Assembly (NCBI RefSeq): GCF_001645125.1
Contig: NZ_LXKA01000076.1
Span: 62,001 to 126,000 of the forward strand
DNA: 64,000 nt
Direction of reading: 5' to 3'
Origin: Paraburkholderia ginsengiterrae
GTDB taxonomy: Bacteria; Pseudomonadota; Gammaproteobacteria; Burkholderiales; Burkholderiaceae
Position 1 is the stretch's first letter; every line of letters begins with the position of its first letter. A program made the position numbers and the translations under genes. Shown here in pieces: positions 45,022 to 54,511 of the stretch. The notes beneath the pieces were generated by a model that made no database searches, had not been told where the DNA came from, and saw nothing but the letters and a program-made list of their open reading frames with translations.

Positions 45022-45495
45022 GTCTCGTTACCTTTCAGATAGCGCGGGTTGAATCCGCTTGCGGCACGTTGCAGGCGGCCCCGCGTGCCGCGTTTACCCT
45101 GATGCCGACATGCCTGGCGCCGTGTTCCTCATTATAAGGATGACGAAGCGTGCGGCCTTCCGGCAATGCAGAACGCCGCGGGCGCATCGCTCCAGCGGCA
45201 AGTTTCAGGATCTACAATAACAACGGCATGAGTCAACCAAATTGCCAAAAAACGCCGCAAAATGCTCGAACGTGGATATTTCACTTCCTTTTCGAACATT
45301 TGATGTTCGAAACAGGCGCAATGCCACGATGAGCGAAGGCTAAGGTTAAATACACAAACTTGCAAGCTACCAAAAAAATACAACACAAATTAGCGAAAGT
45401 AGTACGCTTGACATCATCTGGACACACATTCGTGACAACGATGTCACCACTAAAACAAGCTATGCGATTGCGCGTTCGCATCCAAGGGAAATTGC
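45022..45495. other. AT-rich divergent control region of the gdpD-ABC unit and the deoR-type gene
   Basis: 474 bases of clearly lower GC than the surroundings, with no credible gene. It holds the 23-base inverted repeat at 45290-45312, a related half-site CTCGAACG at 45265-45272 and a TTGACA hexamer at 45408-45413 facing the regulator gene. Confidence 0.55.
45290..45312. promoter_or_regulatory. GlpR-like inverted repeat, candidate operator
   Basis: A perfect 10-bp inverted repeat with a 3-base centre contains TCGAACAT and ATGTTCGA. These are the same words as the half-sites of the E. coli GlpR operator (ATGTTCG/CGAACAT), though arranged in the opposite order. A DeoR/GlpR-family protein is encoded next to it. 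Confidence 0.6.
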
Positions 45496-46266
45496 ATGTG
45501 GCAGGAAGATCGTCATCAGAGAACTCGCGCGTTGCTGTCGACGCTTCAGCGTGTGTCGACCGAGCGGATCATGGCGGATCTCGGGGTATCGCGCGAAACC
45601 GTGCGGCGCGATCTGCTGGACCTCGAAGCACTCGGTGAATTGCGGCGAGTGCATGGCGGCGCGATCAAGCCCGCCGACGAAGCACCCATAGCCGAACGCG
45701 CGCACATGCGCGTCAAAGCCAAAACCGCAATCGCCAAGGCGGCCACGGGTTTGGTCGCGAGCGGCCAGACGCTGTTCATCGACGCCGGCACCACCACCGC
45801 CACGCTGGCCGAAGAACTGGCCAAGCTGGCCAATCTGACTATCGTCACCAACTCGATCGACGTCGCGTTGAAGATGCGCGCCGTGGTGGATCAAACCAAG
45901 GCCGCCAACGAAGTGATCCTGCTCGGTGGCTCGATCAGCGACCGAGCGGCGGCGACCACCGGCGCCACCACCGTGCTCGACATTCAGCGTTATCGCGCGG
46001 ACATGGCGCTGCTGTCGCCGGTCGGCGTTGACCACCGGCATGGCGCAACCAACTACGATCACGCCGAAACCGAAGTGGCGCGCGCTATGGTCGCCAATGC
46101 GGACCGCGTCGTGATCCTCGCCGACTACAGCAAGATCGGCCAGCGCAGCCGTATTTCGTACTGCCCACCAGATCGGATCGACGTGCTCGTCACCAACAAA
46201 AAAGCGGCCGATGCCGCCGATTTCGCAGCGCTGAAAAAGAAACTCGAAGAGATCGTGCTGGCATAA
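45496..46266 (+). CDS. DeoR/GlpR family transcriptional regulator
   Basis: Repressor (256 residues) with an N-terminal winged HTH (TERIMADLGVSRETVRRDLLDLEALGELRRVHGGA, about 23-57) and a C-terminal DeoRC sugar-phosphate-sensing domain (TLFIDAGTTTATLAEEL; LLGGSISDRAAATTG; ADYSKIGQRS). DeoRC proteins usually bind a phosphorylated sugar or glycerol phosphate, which agrees with a neighbouring phosphodiesterase that would make glycerol 3-phosphate. It is divergent from that unit. Confidence 0.92.
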   Translation: MWQEDRHQRTRALLSTLQRVSTERIMADLGVSRETVRRDLLDLEALGELRRVHGGAIKPADEAPIAERAHMRVKAKTAIAKAATGLVASGQTLFIDAGTTTATLAEELAKLANLTIVTNSIDVALKMRAVVDQTKAANEVILLGGSISDRAAATTGATTVLDIQRYRADMALLSPVGVDHRHGATNYDHAETEVARAMVANADRVVILADYSKIGQRSRISYCPPDRIDVLVTNKKAADAADFAALKKKLEEIVLA

Positions 46267-46270
46267 GGAA

Positions 46271-46286
46271 CGGGCCTCGCGGCCCG
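46271..46286. terminator. short GC hairpin between convergent genes
   Basis: A 6-bp GC stem (46271-46276 with 46281-46286, loop TCGC) lies between the regulator and the Na/Pi cotransporter gene. No T tract. Confidence 0.35.
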
Positions 46287-46298
46287 ATGCCCGATGGT

Positions 46299-47996
46299 CT
46301 ATTCCTTCACATGCATCGTGTCGAGCGCGCGCTTGCGCAAGCGCGTGTCGTGCAGCGCGCCGGCTGCGTCGAGCACCGGATAGGCGGTCGAGCAGAACAG
46401 CGAGTTGAGCCGTTTCATGTCGCTGATCAGATCCAGATGCAGCGCACTGGTCTCGATGCTGCGCACCGTCTGCCCCGCAAGCCTGTCCAGGTGCCGGTAC
46501 GAATACGCGCGCTCCAGATCGCGAAAGCGCTCCTTTTCCGCCAGCAGGCGCTCGGCGCACCGCAGATCGCTGGTCAGAAACACCGACAGTCCAAGTTGCA
46601 GATTGCTGGCGAGCCGCGTCTGCAAGTCGTCAAGTTCGCCAAGCCCTTCTTCTGAGAACGACAGACGGTGAGCGATCTTCTTTTCCTCGATGTCGCAGAC
46701 GATCCGCTCGATGATGTCGCCGGCATGCTCCAGGTTGATGGTCAATGCAATGATGTCGGTCCAGCGGCGGCTCTCGGCTTCGTCGAGCTGCTCGCGCGAG
46801 ATCAGCGTCAAATAGGATTTGACCGCGGCGTACAGCTCGTCCACGTCGTCGTCCATGCGGACCGTTTCCCGCGCTTTTTCCAGATTGTTGTGATGAATCA
46901 GGCCCGCGACATTGTCGAGCATTGTGCTCACGATGTCACCGATACGCAGCACCTCGCGGGCGGCATTGGCAAGCGCGAGCGTAGGCGTGGGCAGCGCGGC
47001 GGCATCCAGGTGCAACGGCCGCAGTTCGCCGTTCGACTGCGGCCGCTCGGGCAGGACGCGCACGCAGATACGCGCCACCGGATCGATCAGCGCGAGGCAC
47101 GCGCAGCAGCGCAGCGTGTTGTAGATGAGGTGAAAGCCGACCGTGGCTTCGCGCGGATTGGCGATCAGCACCGGCAGCCCGCGCGCGAGCAGCGGCGCGA
47201 ACGGCAGGATCAGCAATGCGCCGGCCAGCTTGAACGCAAAGCTGCCCAACGCGAGACGCCGAGCCGCCGCGTTCTGCGCGACGGTACCGAGGAGTGCGAG
47301 CAGACCGCTGCCGAGATTCGCGCCGATCACGAGGCACAACGCGACCTTCAGCGAAATCACCCCGGATGAAGCGAGCGTGGCGGTCAGCAGGACCGCGGCC
47401 AGGCTCGAATACGACAGCACGGCGAAAGTGGCGCCGACCAATGCGTCGAGCATGGTGTCGCCGGTCAGCGCACCGAACATCACGCGCACGCCGGCGCCCT
47501 GCATCATGGGCTGGGCCGCTTGCACGATCAGATGCAGCGCCAGCAGGATCAAGCCGAGACCGATCAGCGTGCGGCCAGTCTGGCCGAGACGGGTTTCCTT
47601 GCGCGACAGGAAGAGCGGCACGCCGAGCAAGATCAGGATAGGCGACAACCAGGACAGATCGAGCGTGAGAATCCGTGCCATCAGCGCGGTACCCACGTCG
47701 GCGCCGAGCATGATCGCGAGGCCGCTGGTCAGCGACAGGAGCCCCTGCGCCGCGAACGACGTGACGATTACCGCGGTGGCATTGCTGCTCTGCACGAGGC
47801 TCGTGACGCCGACGCCCGAGAGAAAAGCCCGCCAGCGGCTGCCGGTACTGCGCCCCAGCACCTCACGCAGATCGGAGCCGAGGACCCGCAGAATCCCGGT
47901 TCGCACAATGTGCGAACCCCACACGAGGAGTGCCACACCGGCCAGAAGGTTTAGGAGTATCAACATAAGGCACTGCGCGTCCATTCCTGCTGCCAT
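46299..47996 (-). CDS. Na/Pi cotransporter family protein
   Basis: Membrane protein (565 residues from this start) with two PF02690-type Na/Pi repeats (about 10-290; QSSNATAVIVTSFAAQGL in the first, SYSSLAAVLLTATLASSG in the second, both with the QSS/YSS-type motif) and a C-terminal PhoU-like helical domain (about 330-560). This YjbB/NptA-type arrangement is linked to phosphate export or import with phosphate-level control. Start is uncertain among ATGs at 48044, 47996, 47984 and 47966; none has a good ribosome site. No pho-type genes surround it. Confidence 0.85.
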   Translation of the reverse strand: MAAGMDAQCLMLILLNLLAGVALLVWGSHIVRTGILRVLGSDLREVLGRSTGSRWRAFLSGVGVTSLVQSSNATAVIVTSFAAQGLLSLTSGLAIMLGADVGTALMARILTLDLSWLSPILILLGVPLFLSRKETRLGQTGRTLIGLGLILLALHLIVQAAQPMMQGAGVRVMFGALTGDTMLDALVGATFAVLSYSSLAAVLLTATLASSGVISLKVALCLVIGANLGSGLLALLGTVAQNAAARRLALGSFAFKLAGALLILPFAPLLARGLPVLIANPREATVGFHLIYNTLRCCACLALIDPVARICVRVLPERPQSNGELRPLHLDAAALPTPTLALANAAREVLRIGDIVSTMLDNVAGLIHHNNLEKARETVRMDDDVDELYAAVKSYLTLISREQLDEAESRRWTDIIALTINLEHAGDIIERIVCDIEEKKIAHRLSFSEEGLGELDDLQTRLASNLQLGLSVFLTSDLRCAERLLAEKERFRDLERAYSYRHLDRLAGQTVRSIETSALHLDLISDMKRLNSLFCSTAYPVLDAAGALHDTRLRKRALDTMHVKE

Positions 47997-48177
47997 GACC
48001 CGAACCGCGTGCCGCGTGAACCGGCACCCGGGCGTATATGACACTAGTGTTGCACATTTTTGCCTTATTGTAATTTTGTGCTTTTAAATATACGCTCGCG
48101 CAACACCGTGGATGACTGTGCGTCGGCTCATGGCCGGTCATGCGGTTAGTTCAACCACTTAATCACAAGGACTCTGA

Positions 48178-48861
48178 ATGAGCCGCAACCTCGCGCTGTT
48201 CGACCTGGACCACACCTTGCTGCCGCTCGACAGCGACCAGGCGTGGGCCCACTTTATCGCCGGATTGGGAATCGAGGGCGCGGCGCGCCACGCGCGGGAA
48301 ATCGACGAGTACTACCAGCAGTATGTGGCCGGCACACTCGATATGTCCGCCTATCTGAACTACACGCTGGCGCCGCTCGCCCGCCACTCGCGCGAACAGC
48401 TCGACGCATGGCACGTGCAATTCATGCAGGAAGTAATTGCACCGGCTATCCTGCCGGCGGCGCGCGAACTCGTGCAACGGCATATTGAAGCGGGCGACCT
48501 GTGCTGCATCGTCACCGCGACCAATGTGTTCATAACCGAGCCGATCGGCAAGGCGCTCGGCTTCGACCATCTGCTGGGAATCGAACTTGGCACGGAAGGA
48601 GGAGATCCGTCGGCGCGCTTTACCGGGACCGCGGTCGGCATACCCACGTTCCGCGAAGGCAAGATTGCGCGCACCGAGAGCTGGCTGGCCTCGCTCGGTC
48701 AGCGCCTCGAGGATTTTCCGCAGAGCTGGTTCTATAGCGATTCGATCAACGACGTGCCCTTGCTGGAACGCGTCACGCATCCCGTCGCGACCAATCCCGA
48801 TCCGCGTTTGCGCGCCATCGCCACGCAGCGCGGCTGGCCGGTGATCGAGCTGTTTGCGTAA
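48178..48861 (+). CDS. HAD-IB family phosphatase (SerB-like)
   Basis: Hydrolase of 227 residues in HAD subfamily IB. The nucleophile motif is FDLDHTLLPLDSD (8-20), with ITAT-like CIVTATN as motif II, a conserved Lys in GKIARTESWL and motif III YSDSINDVPLLERV. Relatives act on phosphoserine, histidinol phosphate or phospholipid head groups; the substrate is not deducible. AAGGA precedes ATG at 48178. It is divergent from the Na/Pi gene across an AT-rich 180-base region with an ACACTAGTGT palindrome at 48041-48050. Confidence 0.88.
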   Translation: MSRNLALFDLDHTLLPLDSDQAWAHFIAGLGIEGAARHAREIDEYYQQYVAGTLDMSAYLNYTLAPLARHSREQLDAWHVQFMQEVIAPAILPAARELVQRHIEAGDLCCIVTATNVFITEPIGKALGFDHLLGIELGTEGGDPSARFTGTAVGIPTFREGKIARTESWLASLGQRLEDFPQSWFYSDSINDVPLLERVTHPVATNPDPRLRAIATQRGWPVIELFA

Positions 48862-48888
48862 GTCTGAGCCTGAGCCGCAGCGGCCACG

Positions 48889-49770
48889 CTACCCGCGCCC
48901 TTTCCAAGGCACGAGCCGCCGCTCCAGCGCACGCATGCCGAGATCGAAGAGCCAGGCAATCAGACCGATCAGCACGATGCCCATCACCACCACATCGGTA
49001 CGCAGGAAGCTCGATGCGTTGAGCACCATCTGACCCAGGCCCGCGGTGGCCGCCACCATCTCGGCGGCAACCAGCGTGGTCCAGCCGAAGCCGATCGCGA
49101 TACGCAGGCCGGTCAGGATCTCCGGCAGCGCAGCCGGCAAGACCACATGACGCACGATCTGCGAGAACCGGCCGCCTAGCGAATAGGCGGCATGAATCTG
49201 TTCGACGGTCGCGCTGCGCGCGCCGGCGCGTGCGGCCATGGCAATCGGCGCAAAGCAGGCCAGATAGATCACGACGATCTTCGCCGTTTCGTCAATGCCG
49301 AACCAGATCACCACCAGCGGCAAATAGGCGAGCGGCGGCAGCGGCCGGTAGAACTCGAGCGGCGGATCGAGCAGGCCGCGCGCGACCCGGCTCACCCCCA
49401 TCAGGATGCCGACCGGCACAGCCGTGAGCGCGGCTAGCGCAAACGCGCCGAACACGCGCAAGGCGCTCCACGCGAGGTGCTCGGAGAGCGGCAAGCCGCC
49501 CTGAATGCGTCCATGCCACGCGTCGAGAAATGCGGCCACCACGGCTTCGGGCGTCGGCAGAAAGAGGGGCGGCAGCCAGTGCAAATGCGTGGCCAGCCAC
49601 CACAACGCGGCGAGCGTGGTGACCGACGCCGCGCTCAATGCCGCGGTCGGACCTTCGCCCGGCAAGCGCCAGCCGTGCGAGGGCCGCGCCGTCCGTTGCG
49701 GCCGTTCGTTGATCCGCTCGCCAGCGCGAGCGAGCGGCACATTGTTCAATGATTCACGCGACACCGTCAC
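48889..49770 (-). CDS. tauC: taurine/sulfonate ABC transporter permease
   Basis: Permease (293 residues, six helices) of the taurine/nitrate/sulfonate family. The cytoplasmic loop [41 protein letters not shown] carries the family EAA-like signature. The N-terminal 45 residues are cytoplasmic and basic. It overlaps tauB by four bases. Substrate assignment follows from the TauA-like binding protein in the same unit. Confidence 0.9.
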   Translation of the reverse strand: MTVSRESLNNVPLARAGERINERPQRTARPSHGWRLPGEGPTAALSAASVTTLAALWWLATHLHWLPPLFLPTPEAVVAAFLDAWHGRIQGGLPLSEHLAWSALRVFGAFALAALTAVPVGILMGVSRVARGLLDPPLEFYRPLPPLAYLPLVVIWFGIDETAKIVVIYLACFAPIAMAARAGARSATVEQIHAAYSLGGRFSQIVRHVVLPAALPEILTGLRIAIGFGWTTLVAAEMVAATAGLGQMVLNASSFLRTDVVVMGIVLIGLIAWLFDLGMRALERRLVPWKGRG

Positions 49771-50564
49771 GACACCACCTCTTCCTGATTGCGTTCATGC
49801 AGGCGGCGCACCAGCCGCTCACGCCACTCGATGAAATCCGCCGACGACTTCACCGCGCGCGCATCGCGCGTCTCGAGGAAACGTCGCGCGAACGGTAGAT
49901 CGTAGCTATCAGCGATGCGCCCCGGTCCCGGCGTCATGACGACGAGACGGGTTGCAAGAAAGAGCGCCTCCTCGACGCTATGCGTGATGAAGAACACCGT
50001 CTTGCGCGTGCGACCCCACACGTCGAGCACGAGTTCCTGCATCGACTCGCGCGTCATCGCGTCGAGCGCGCCCATTGGCTCATCCATCAGCAACACCTGC
50101 GGATCGCTCGCCAGCGCGCGTGCAATGCCCACGCGCTGCTGCATGCCGCCTGAGAGCGCATAGACCCGCGAGCGTGCATACCGCTCGAGTCCGACGAGTC
50201 TCAACATGTCCAGCGCGATGCGCTCGCGCTCCGGCTTCGGCACGCGCTGAAAGCGCAAACCGAGCGCCACGTTGTCGAGCACGTCGAGCCACGGCATCAG
50301 CGCATACTTTTGGAACACCACGCCGCGATCGGCGCCGGGTCCGAGCACTTGCTCGCCGTTCAGCCGCACTTCCCCTTCGGTCGGCGGAATAAAGCCGGCA
50401 ATGCAGTTGAGCAAGGTGGTCTTGCCGCAGCCCGACGCGCCCAGCGCGACTACGAACTCGCCGGGCTCGATGCGCAAATCGACATCGGCGAGCGCAACAT
50501 GCGGCGGGGCGCCACGCGCGCCTTCGTAGGCGACATGCAGCCGCCGGATTTCAAGAGCGCTCAT
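49767..50564 (-). CDS. tauB: taurine/sulfonate ABC transporter ATP-binding protein
   Basis: ATPase (265 residues). Walker [19 protein letters not shown], signature [17 protein letters not shown], Walker [18 protein letters not shown], and switch His in [16 protein letters not shown]. The pattern [17 protein letters not shown] is typical for the nitrate/sulfonate/taurine ATPases. It sits between the permease and binding-protein genes. Confidence 0.92.
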   Translation of the reverse strand: MSALEIRRLHVAYEGARGAPPHVALADVDLRIEPGEFVVALGASGCGKTTLLNCIAGFIPPTEGEVRLNGEQVLGPGADRGVVFQKYALMPWLDVLDNVALGLRFQRVPKPERERIALDMLRLVGLERYARSRVYALSGGMQQRVGIARALASDPQVLLMDEPMGALDAMTRESMQELVLDVWGRTRKTVFFITHSVEEALFLATRLVVMTPGPGRIADSYDLPFARRFLETRDARAVKSSADFIEWRERLVRRLHERNQEEVVS

Positions 50565-50606
50565 CGCCCGACCTCATGAAGCATGATTGGAAATTGCACG
50601 CGACGC

Positions 50607-51629
50607 TCAGCGCGCCGCGCGTTGCACGAATTGCGGATCGACGCCGCTGGAGTAGTCGGCCAGCACGTTCTGAATCGTGCCTTGCGTCTTCAGAAACGCG
50701 GCGGTGGCAGCGAGCGACTTCGCAGCACCCGATTGCGCGCCGCCGCCAAGCCATGCCGTCGACGCCTGCTGCGCCGGGGTCGGGAATGCGTACAGCGCGA
50801 GACTTGCCGGCACATCCTGCGCACTCGCGCCGGACTCCTGCGCAACCGCTTCGACCTGCGGCGACGTCGCGGTCCACGCGGACGTGTGGTCGCGGTAATT
50901 CGCGTCGGTCGTGGCCAGCACCTTCACGAAACGCGTGACGAACTCGGCGTTCTGACTGGCGAACTTGCGATCGACGACGAAGCCGTCGAAGGTCGCCTTG
51001 CCGGTTTGCTGCGCGACCTGCCCCGAGGTGATCAGCACCTTGCCGTTCTTTTTCACTTTAGCCAGCACAGGGTCCCAGATATACGTCGCGTCGATGTCAC
51101 CACGCTCCCACGCCGCCGCGACTTCAGGCGGGCGCAGGTTGACGATTTTGACGTCGGACGGATTCACGCCGGCGTTCTGCAGGGCGACCAGCGTATGAAA
51201 GTGCGAGGTCGACACGAACGGCACACCAATTTTCTTGCCTTTCAGACCGGCGACGTTCGTCACATTCGAGCCATCACGCGCGACCAGTGCCTCGGCGTCG
51301 TTGATGTTGTCGAGAATCCAGAAGAGCGAGATATCCACACCTTGCGACAGACCGGCGGCAATCGGACTCGAACCGGCTTCACCGAGTTGCACCGAGCCGG
51401 ACGCCAGCGCGCGTATCACGTCGGCACCGCTGCCGAGCTTGCGATAGGTGACTTTGTAGCCGGTGGCTTTCTCCACTTCACCGGTGGCCTGCGCGTAGCG
51501 CCACGGCACCACCATGTCCTGATACGCAATCACGACTTCCTTGGTATCGGCGTGCGCCGCGGATGCGAACGGCGCGGACAGTGCGAGCAGCGTGGCGAAT
51601 GCGGCAATTGGGCGACGGAAGCGGTTCAT
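50607..51629 (-). CDS. tauA: taurine ABC transporter substrate-binding protein
   Basis: Periplasmic binding protein (340 residues) with a signal peptide ending at about residue 28 (ASAAHA). Compared with E. coli TauA it keeps the key blocks: VRALASGSVQLGEAGSSPIAAGLSQ, IGVPFVSTSHFHTLVALQNAG, and VNLRPPEVAAAWERGDIDATYIW. ATG at 51629 has GAGG upstream; the longer frame from 51701 adds no signal-like sequence. No TauD dioxygenase gene lies in the window, so sulfur release must be encoded elsewhere. The upstream 240 bases are AT-rich, as expected for a CysB/Cbl-regulated promoter, but I cannot place a site. Confidence 0.9.
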   Translation of the reverse strand: MNRFRRPIAAFATLLALSAPFASAAHADTKEVVIAYQDMVVPWRYAQATGEVEKATGYKVTYRKLGSGADVIRALASGSVQLGEAGSSPIAAGLSQGVDISLFWILDNINDAEALVARDGSNVTNVAGLKGKKIGVPFVSTSHFHTLVALQNAGVNPSDVKIVNLRPPEVAAAWERGDIDATYIWDPVLAKVKKNGKVLITSGQVAQQTGKATFDGFVVDRKFASQNAEFVTRFVKVLATTDANYRDHTSAWTATSPQVEAVAQESGASAQDVPASLALYAFPTPAQQASTAWLGGGAQSGAAKSLAATAAFLKTQGTIQNVLADYSSGVDPQFVQRAAR

Positions 51630-51871
51630 CGGGAAGCCTCTTGAATCGATGTTGTTCGGGAGGCTTTCGACTATAGGCAGTTTGTTCGCGGCCTGTTCCA
51701 ATTAATCCGCAATTGCTAATCACGCTGTTCGAGCATTGCTTTTCGTGTTCGGTTGGTTGGCGGCGGCCGCCGGCGCGGACAGTCAAGCGGTTCCAGCGAA
51801 TGATGACGGCTCGCGACCCCAGTCCGCAAGTAGGCTGTTCGGCAGATTGACCTCGAAAGGACTGCGGCGGG

Positions 51872-52351
51872 ATGATCTTTGTGTCACCCACATTTCGCAT
51901 TCCTATGATCGCCTTTCTTAGTCACCTGAGCTGGCTGTTCTTCAATATCGGCGTGCCGGTTTGCGCGCCTATTGCGCTGCTGCCTTTGTTAAATTTTTCG
52001 CGCTTCTATCGGCATACGTCGAAAGGCATAGCGATACGGGCCGTGCAGGACGGGCAGCTTTTCTGGGTGGTCATTTCGATGAGTGCGAGCGCGTGCTACG
52101 AGATCGGATCCGCGCTGGGTGAGTCAACCTCCGACGGCGCAAGGGCCTTCATGTTTGCCGGACTGCTTTGGCATGGCATCGCCATCGTGGGCGCTTCGAT
52201 TCTCGTGTCGTTCGGTTCCGCCGACTCGACGCCACACCCAACTTACAGGCACAGCGGCGAGGTCCCTGACCACAGGCTCATGTGGCTGTCATTTATCATG
52301 ACGGCAATCATCGCCGCATCATATTTTCTATCTCATTATTCGTTAACCTAA
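51872..52351 (+). CDS. hypothetical membrane protein
   Basis: A 159-residue protein with about four hydrophobic helices (near 15-42, 63-82, 90-113 and 135-155) and a short hydrophilic loop containing SADSTPHPTYRHSGEVPDHR. ATG at 51872 has AAAGGA nine bases upstream; ATG at 51905 is the alternative. I recognise no family. It lies between tauA (divergent) and a 44-residue gene 54 bases downstream on the same strand, so the two could be co-transcribed. Its base composition is slightly lower in GC toward the 3' end. Confidence 0.6.
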   Translation: MIFVSPTFRIPMIAFLSHLSWLFFNIGVPVCAPIALLPLLNFSRFYRHTSKGIAIRAVQDGQLFWVVISMSASACYEIGSALGESTSDGARAFMFAGLLWHGIAIVGASILVSFGSADSTPHPTYRHSGEVPDHRLMWLSFIMTAIIAASYFLSHYSLT

Positions 52352-52405
52352 TTAATTTATTCCCACTGCGATATACTTTCGACGAACCATCCGTGGAGAA
52401 GCCCT

Positions 52406-52540
52406 ATGCCCAACCTTATTGACTACATCATTGAGAATCGAGCACTGCGCGACCGCTTCATCGACTTCATGTTTCCTTTCACGATCATCGGCGGAACGCT
52501 TTCCTCGATCTGCATGCTGCTCGCGCGGTATTACCGGTAA
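52406..52540 (+). CDS. 44-residue single-helix membrane protein
   Basis: A complete short gene: TGGAGAA is positioned about seven bases before ATG, and a strong terminator follows 26 bases after the stop. The product starts MPNLIDYIIENRALRDRFID, continues with a hydrophobic helix (about 21-40) and ends RYYR, so the C-terminus should be cytoplasmic. A TATACT hexamer at 52372-52377 could be its -10 box, giving a leader of about 30 bases. I do not recognise a family. The compact set of signals makes this more than a chance open frame. Confidence 0.65.
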   Translation: MPNLIDYIIENRALRDRFIDFMFPFTIIGGTLSSICMLLARYYR

Positions 52541-52566
52541 CTCACGCGACCAGATCGCGCAAAAGA

Positions 52567-52591
52567 AAAAGCCCGCAACGTGCGGGCTTTT
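52567..52591. terminator. bidirectional terminator between the 44-residue gene and lipA
   Basis: An 11-bp perfect stem (52567-52577 with 52581-52591) with a 3-base loop, AAAA on the left and TTTT on the right, stands between two converging genes. Confidence 0.88.
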
Positions 52592-52618
52592 CTTCAACCA
52601 CGCTACGACCTGAAGTGC

Positions 52619-53626
52619 TCAGACCACGCCAGCGCCATGCGCCTGCAAGTCGGCGTGATAGCTCGACCGAACCATCGCACCCACTGCCGCGTGCGTGAAG
52701 CCCATCTTGTACGCTTCTTCCTCGTACATCTTGAACGTGTCCGGGTGCACATACGAGCGCACCGGCAGATGGTGTTCCGACGGCTGCAGATACTGGCCGA
52801 TCGTCAGCATGTCCACGTCGTGCTCGCGCAGGTCGCGCATCACTTGCAAAATTTCTTCTTCGGTTTCACCCAGGCCGACCATCAGACCCGACTTGGTAGC
52901 GACGTCCGGATGCAGCGCCTTGAAGTCCTTCAGCAGCTTCAGCGAATGCGCGTAGTCCGAACCCGGCCGCGCTTCCTTGTACAGACGCGGCACCGTTTCG
53001 AGGTTGTGGTTCATCACATCGGGCGGAGCGGCATTCAGAATGCCGATCGCGCGATCAAGGCGGCCGCGGAAGTCCGGCGTCAGAATTTCGATGCGCGTTT
53101 CCGGCGAAAGCTCGCGCGTCTGACGGATACATTCCACGAAGTGGGCGGCACCGCCGTCACGCAAATCGTCGCGGTCCACGCTGGTGATCACCACGTACTT
53201 CAGCTTGAGCGCGGCGATGGTGCGCGCCAGATTGCCGGGCTCGTCCGCGTCGAGCGGATCCGGACGGCCGTGGCCGACGTCGCAGAACGGGCAGCGGCGC
53301 GTGCACTTGTCGCCCATGATCATGAAGGTCGCGGTGCCTTTGCCGAAGCATTCACCGATGTTCGGGCAGCTCGCTTCTTCACACACCGTATGCAGATTGT
53401 GCTCACGCAGAATCTGCTTGATTTCGTAGAAGCGCGAATTGCCGGTCGCCGCTTTGACGCGGATCCAATCCGGTTTCTTCAGCTTTTCGATCGGAACGAT
53501 CTTGATCGGAATACGGGCGGTCTTGGCTTGCGCCTTCTGTTTCGCGGTGGCGTCGTAGGCGGAGGCGGAAGCCGGCACGGCATCAGGAGCGGAGGAAGCT
53601 GCGGGGTTCGCGGTAACGTCTGTCAT
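52619..53626 (-). CDS. lipA: lipoyl synthase
   Basis: Radical-SAM enzyme (335 residues) inserting two sulfurs into octanoyl groups to form lipoyl cofactors. Both iron-sulfur clusters are visible: the auxiliary set Cys82, Cys87, Cys93 ([13 protein letters not shown]) and the radical-SAM set Cys108, Cys112, Cys115 (CTRRCPFC). The C-terminal RSSYHAD motif supplies the serine ligand. The N-terminal 40 residues are an Ala-rich extension. ATG at 53626 is chosen over the longer frame. It follows lipB by 13 bases. Confidence 0.97.
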   Translation of the reverse strand: MTDVTANPAASSAPDAVPASASAYDATAKQKAQAKTARIPIKIVPIEKLKKPDWIRVKAATGNSRFYEIKQILREHNLHTVCEEASCPNIGECFGKGTATFMIMGDKCTRRCPFCDVGHGRPDPLDADEPGNLARTIAALKLKYVVITSVDRDDLRDGGAAHFVECIRQTRELSPETRIEILTPDFRGRLDRAIGILNAAPPDVMNHNLETVPRLYKEARPGSDYAHSLKLLKDFKALHPDVATKSGLMVGLGETEEEILQVMRDLREHDVDMLTIGQYLQPSEHHLPVRSYVHPDTFKMYEEEAYKMGFTHAAVGAMVRSSYHADLQAHGAGVV

Positions 53627-53639
53627 TCGTTCGGTCCAG

Positions 53640-54365
53640 TCAGGCGGTGCGCGCACCGGCCTGTGGTTGGGCGACGGCCGCGGGACTGCCGTCGAGGTTT
53701 GCGGTGAGGCTTGCTGCAAAGGTTCGCGCTACGTCGTCCCAGCCGGCGGTAACGCCAAGCGTTGCCATGTCGACTGTTTCGAGCCCCGCGTAGCCGCATG
53801 GGTTGATGGCCAGAAACGGCCGCAAATCCATGTTCACGTTCAGGCTGACGCCGTGATAGCTGCAGCCATTGCGGATTTTCAAACCCAGCGCCGCGATCTT
53901 GGCGCCGGCGTGCAGCCCGACGTCCGGCCCGGGCGCCACGTAGATACCGGGGGCACCCGCCTTTCGTTCACCCGCGAGATTATACGCTGCAAGGGTGTCG
54001 ATCACGGCTTGCTCGATCCGAGTGACCATCTCACGCACCATCAGCTTGCGTCGGCGCAAGTCGAGCAGCAGGTAGGCGACCACCTGGCCGGGCCCGTGAT
54101 ACGTGATCTGGCCGCCCCGGTCGACTTTCACCAGAGGAATGCCGCTGTCGGCGGCCAGCAGATGGGCTGGATCGCCCGCCTGGCCGAGGGTGAAGACGGG
54201 TGGGTGTTCGACCAGCCAGATTTCGTCGGGCGTGTCAGCCGTGCGCTCGTCGGTAAACGCTCGCATGGCTTCGAAACTGGCTTCGTAGGGTTCGCTGCCG
54301 CGCCAGCGCAGCGTAGGCGCGGCCGTGACGGACAAGGGAGACGGGGAAAGCGGGGTGGCACACAT
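53640..54365 (-). CDS. lipB: lipoate-protein ligase B (octanoyltransferase)
   Basis: Enzyme (241 residues) moving octanoate from ACP to lipoyl domains, the step before lipA. Conserved blocks: [25 protein letters not shown], the catalytic lysine in [19 protein letters not shown], and the catalytic cysteine in [14 protein letters not shown] at 54365 puts the domain start after an 18-residue lead. lipB and lipA form a two-gene unit here. Confidence 0.96.
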   Translation of the reverse strand: MCATPLSPSPLSVTAAPTLRWRGSEPYEASFEAMRAFTDERTADTPDEIWLVEHPPVFTLGQAGDPAHLLAADSGIPLVKVDRGGQITYHGPGQVVAYLLLDLRRRKLMVREMVTRIEQAVIDTLAAYNLAGERKAGAPGIYVAPGPDVGLHAGAKIAALGLKIRNGCSYHGVSLNVNMDLRPFLAINPCGYAGLETVDMATLGVTAGWDDVARTFAASLTANLDGSPAAVAQPQAGARTA

Positions 54366-54511
54366 AATGCCGCCAGTTTACCGAAATCTGGGAAACCCCG
54401 CCGGAAGTGGGTGCATTGGACCCGCCGGTTCAGGGACACGCGGGCTGGCGGTCGCGCGGCCTGGGCCCTCCGCCAACCGCCCTTACGCCAGAACCGCGCG
54501 CCACCCTGTCA

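Noticed and set aside
45408-45436. Full sigma-70 promoter for the DeoR-type gene
   Set aside because: TTGACA is present but no acceptable -10 hexamer is found 16-18 bases downstream.
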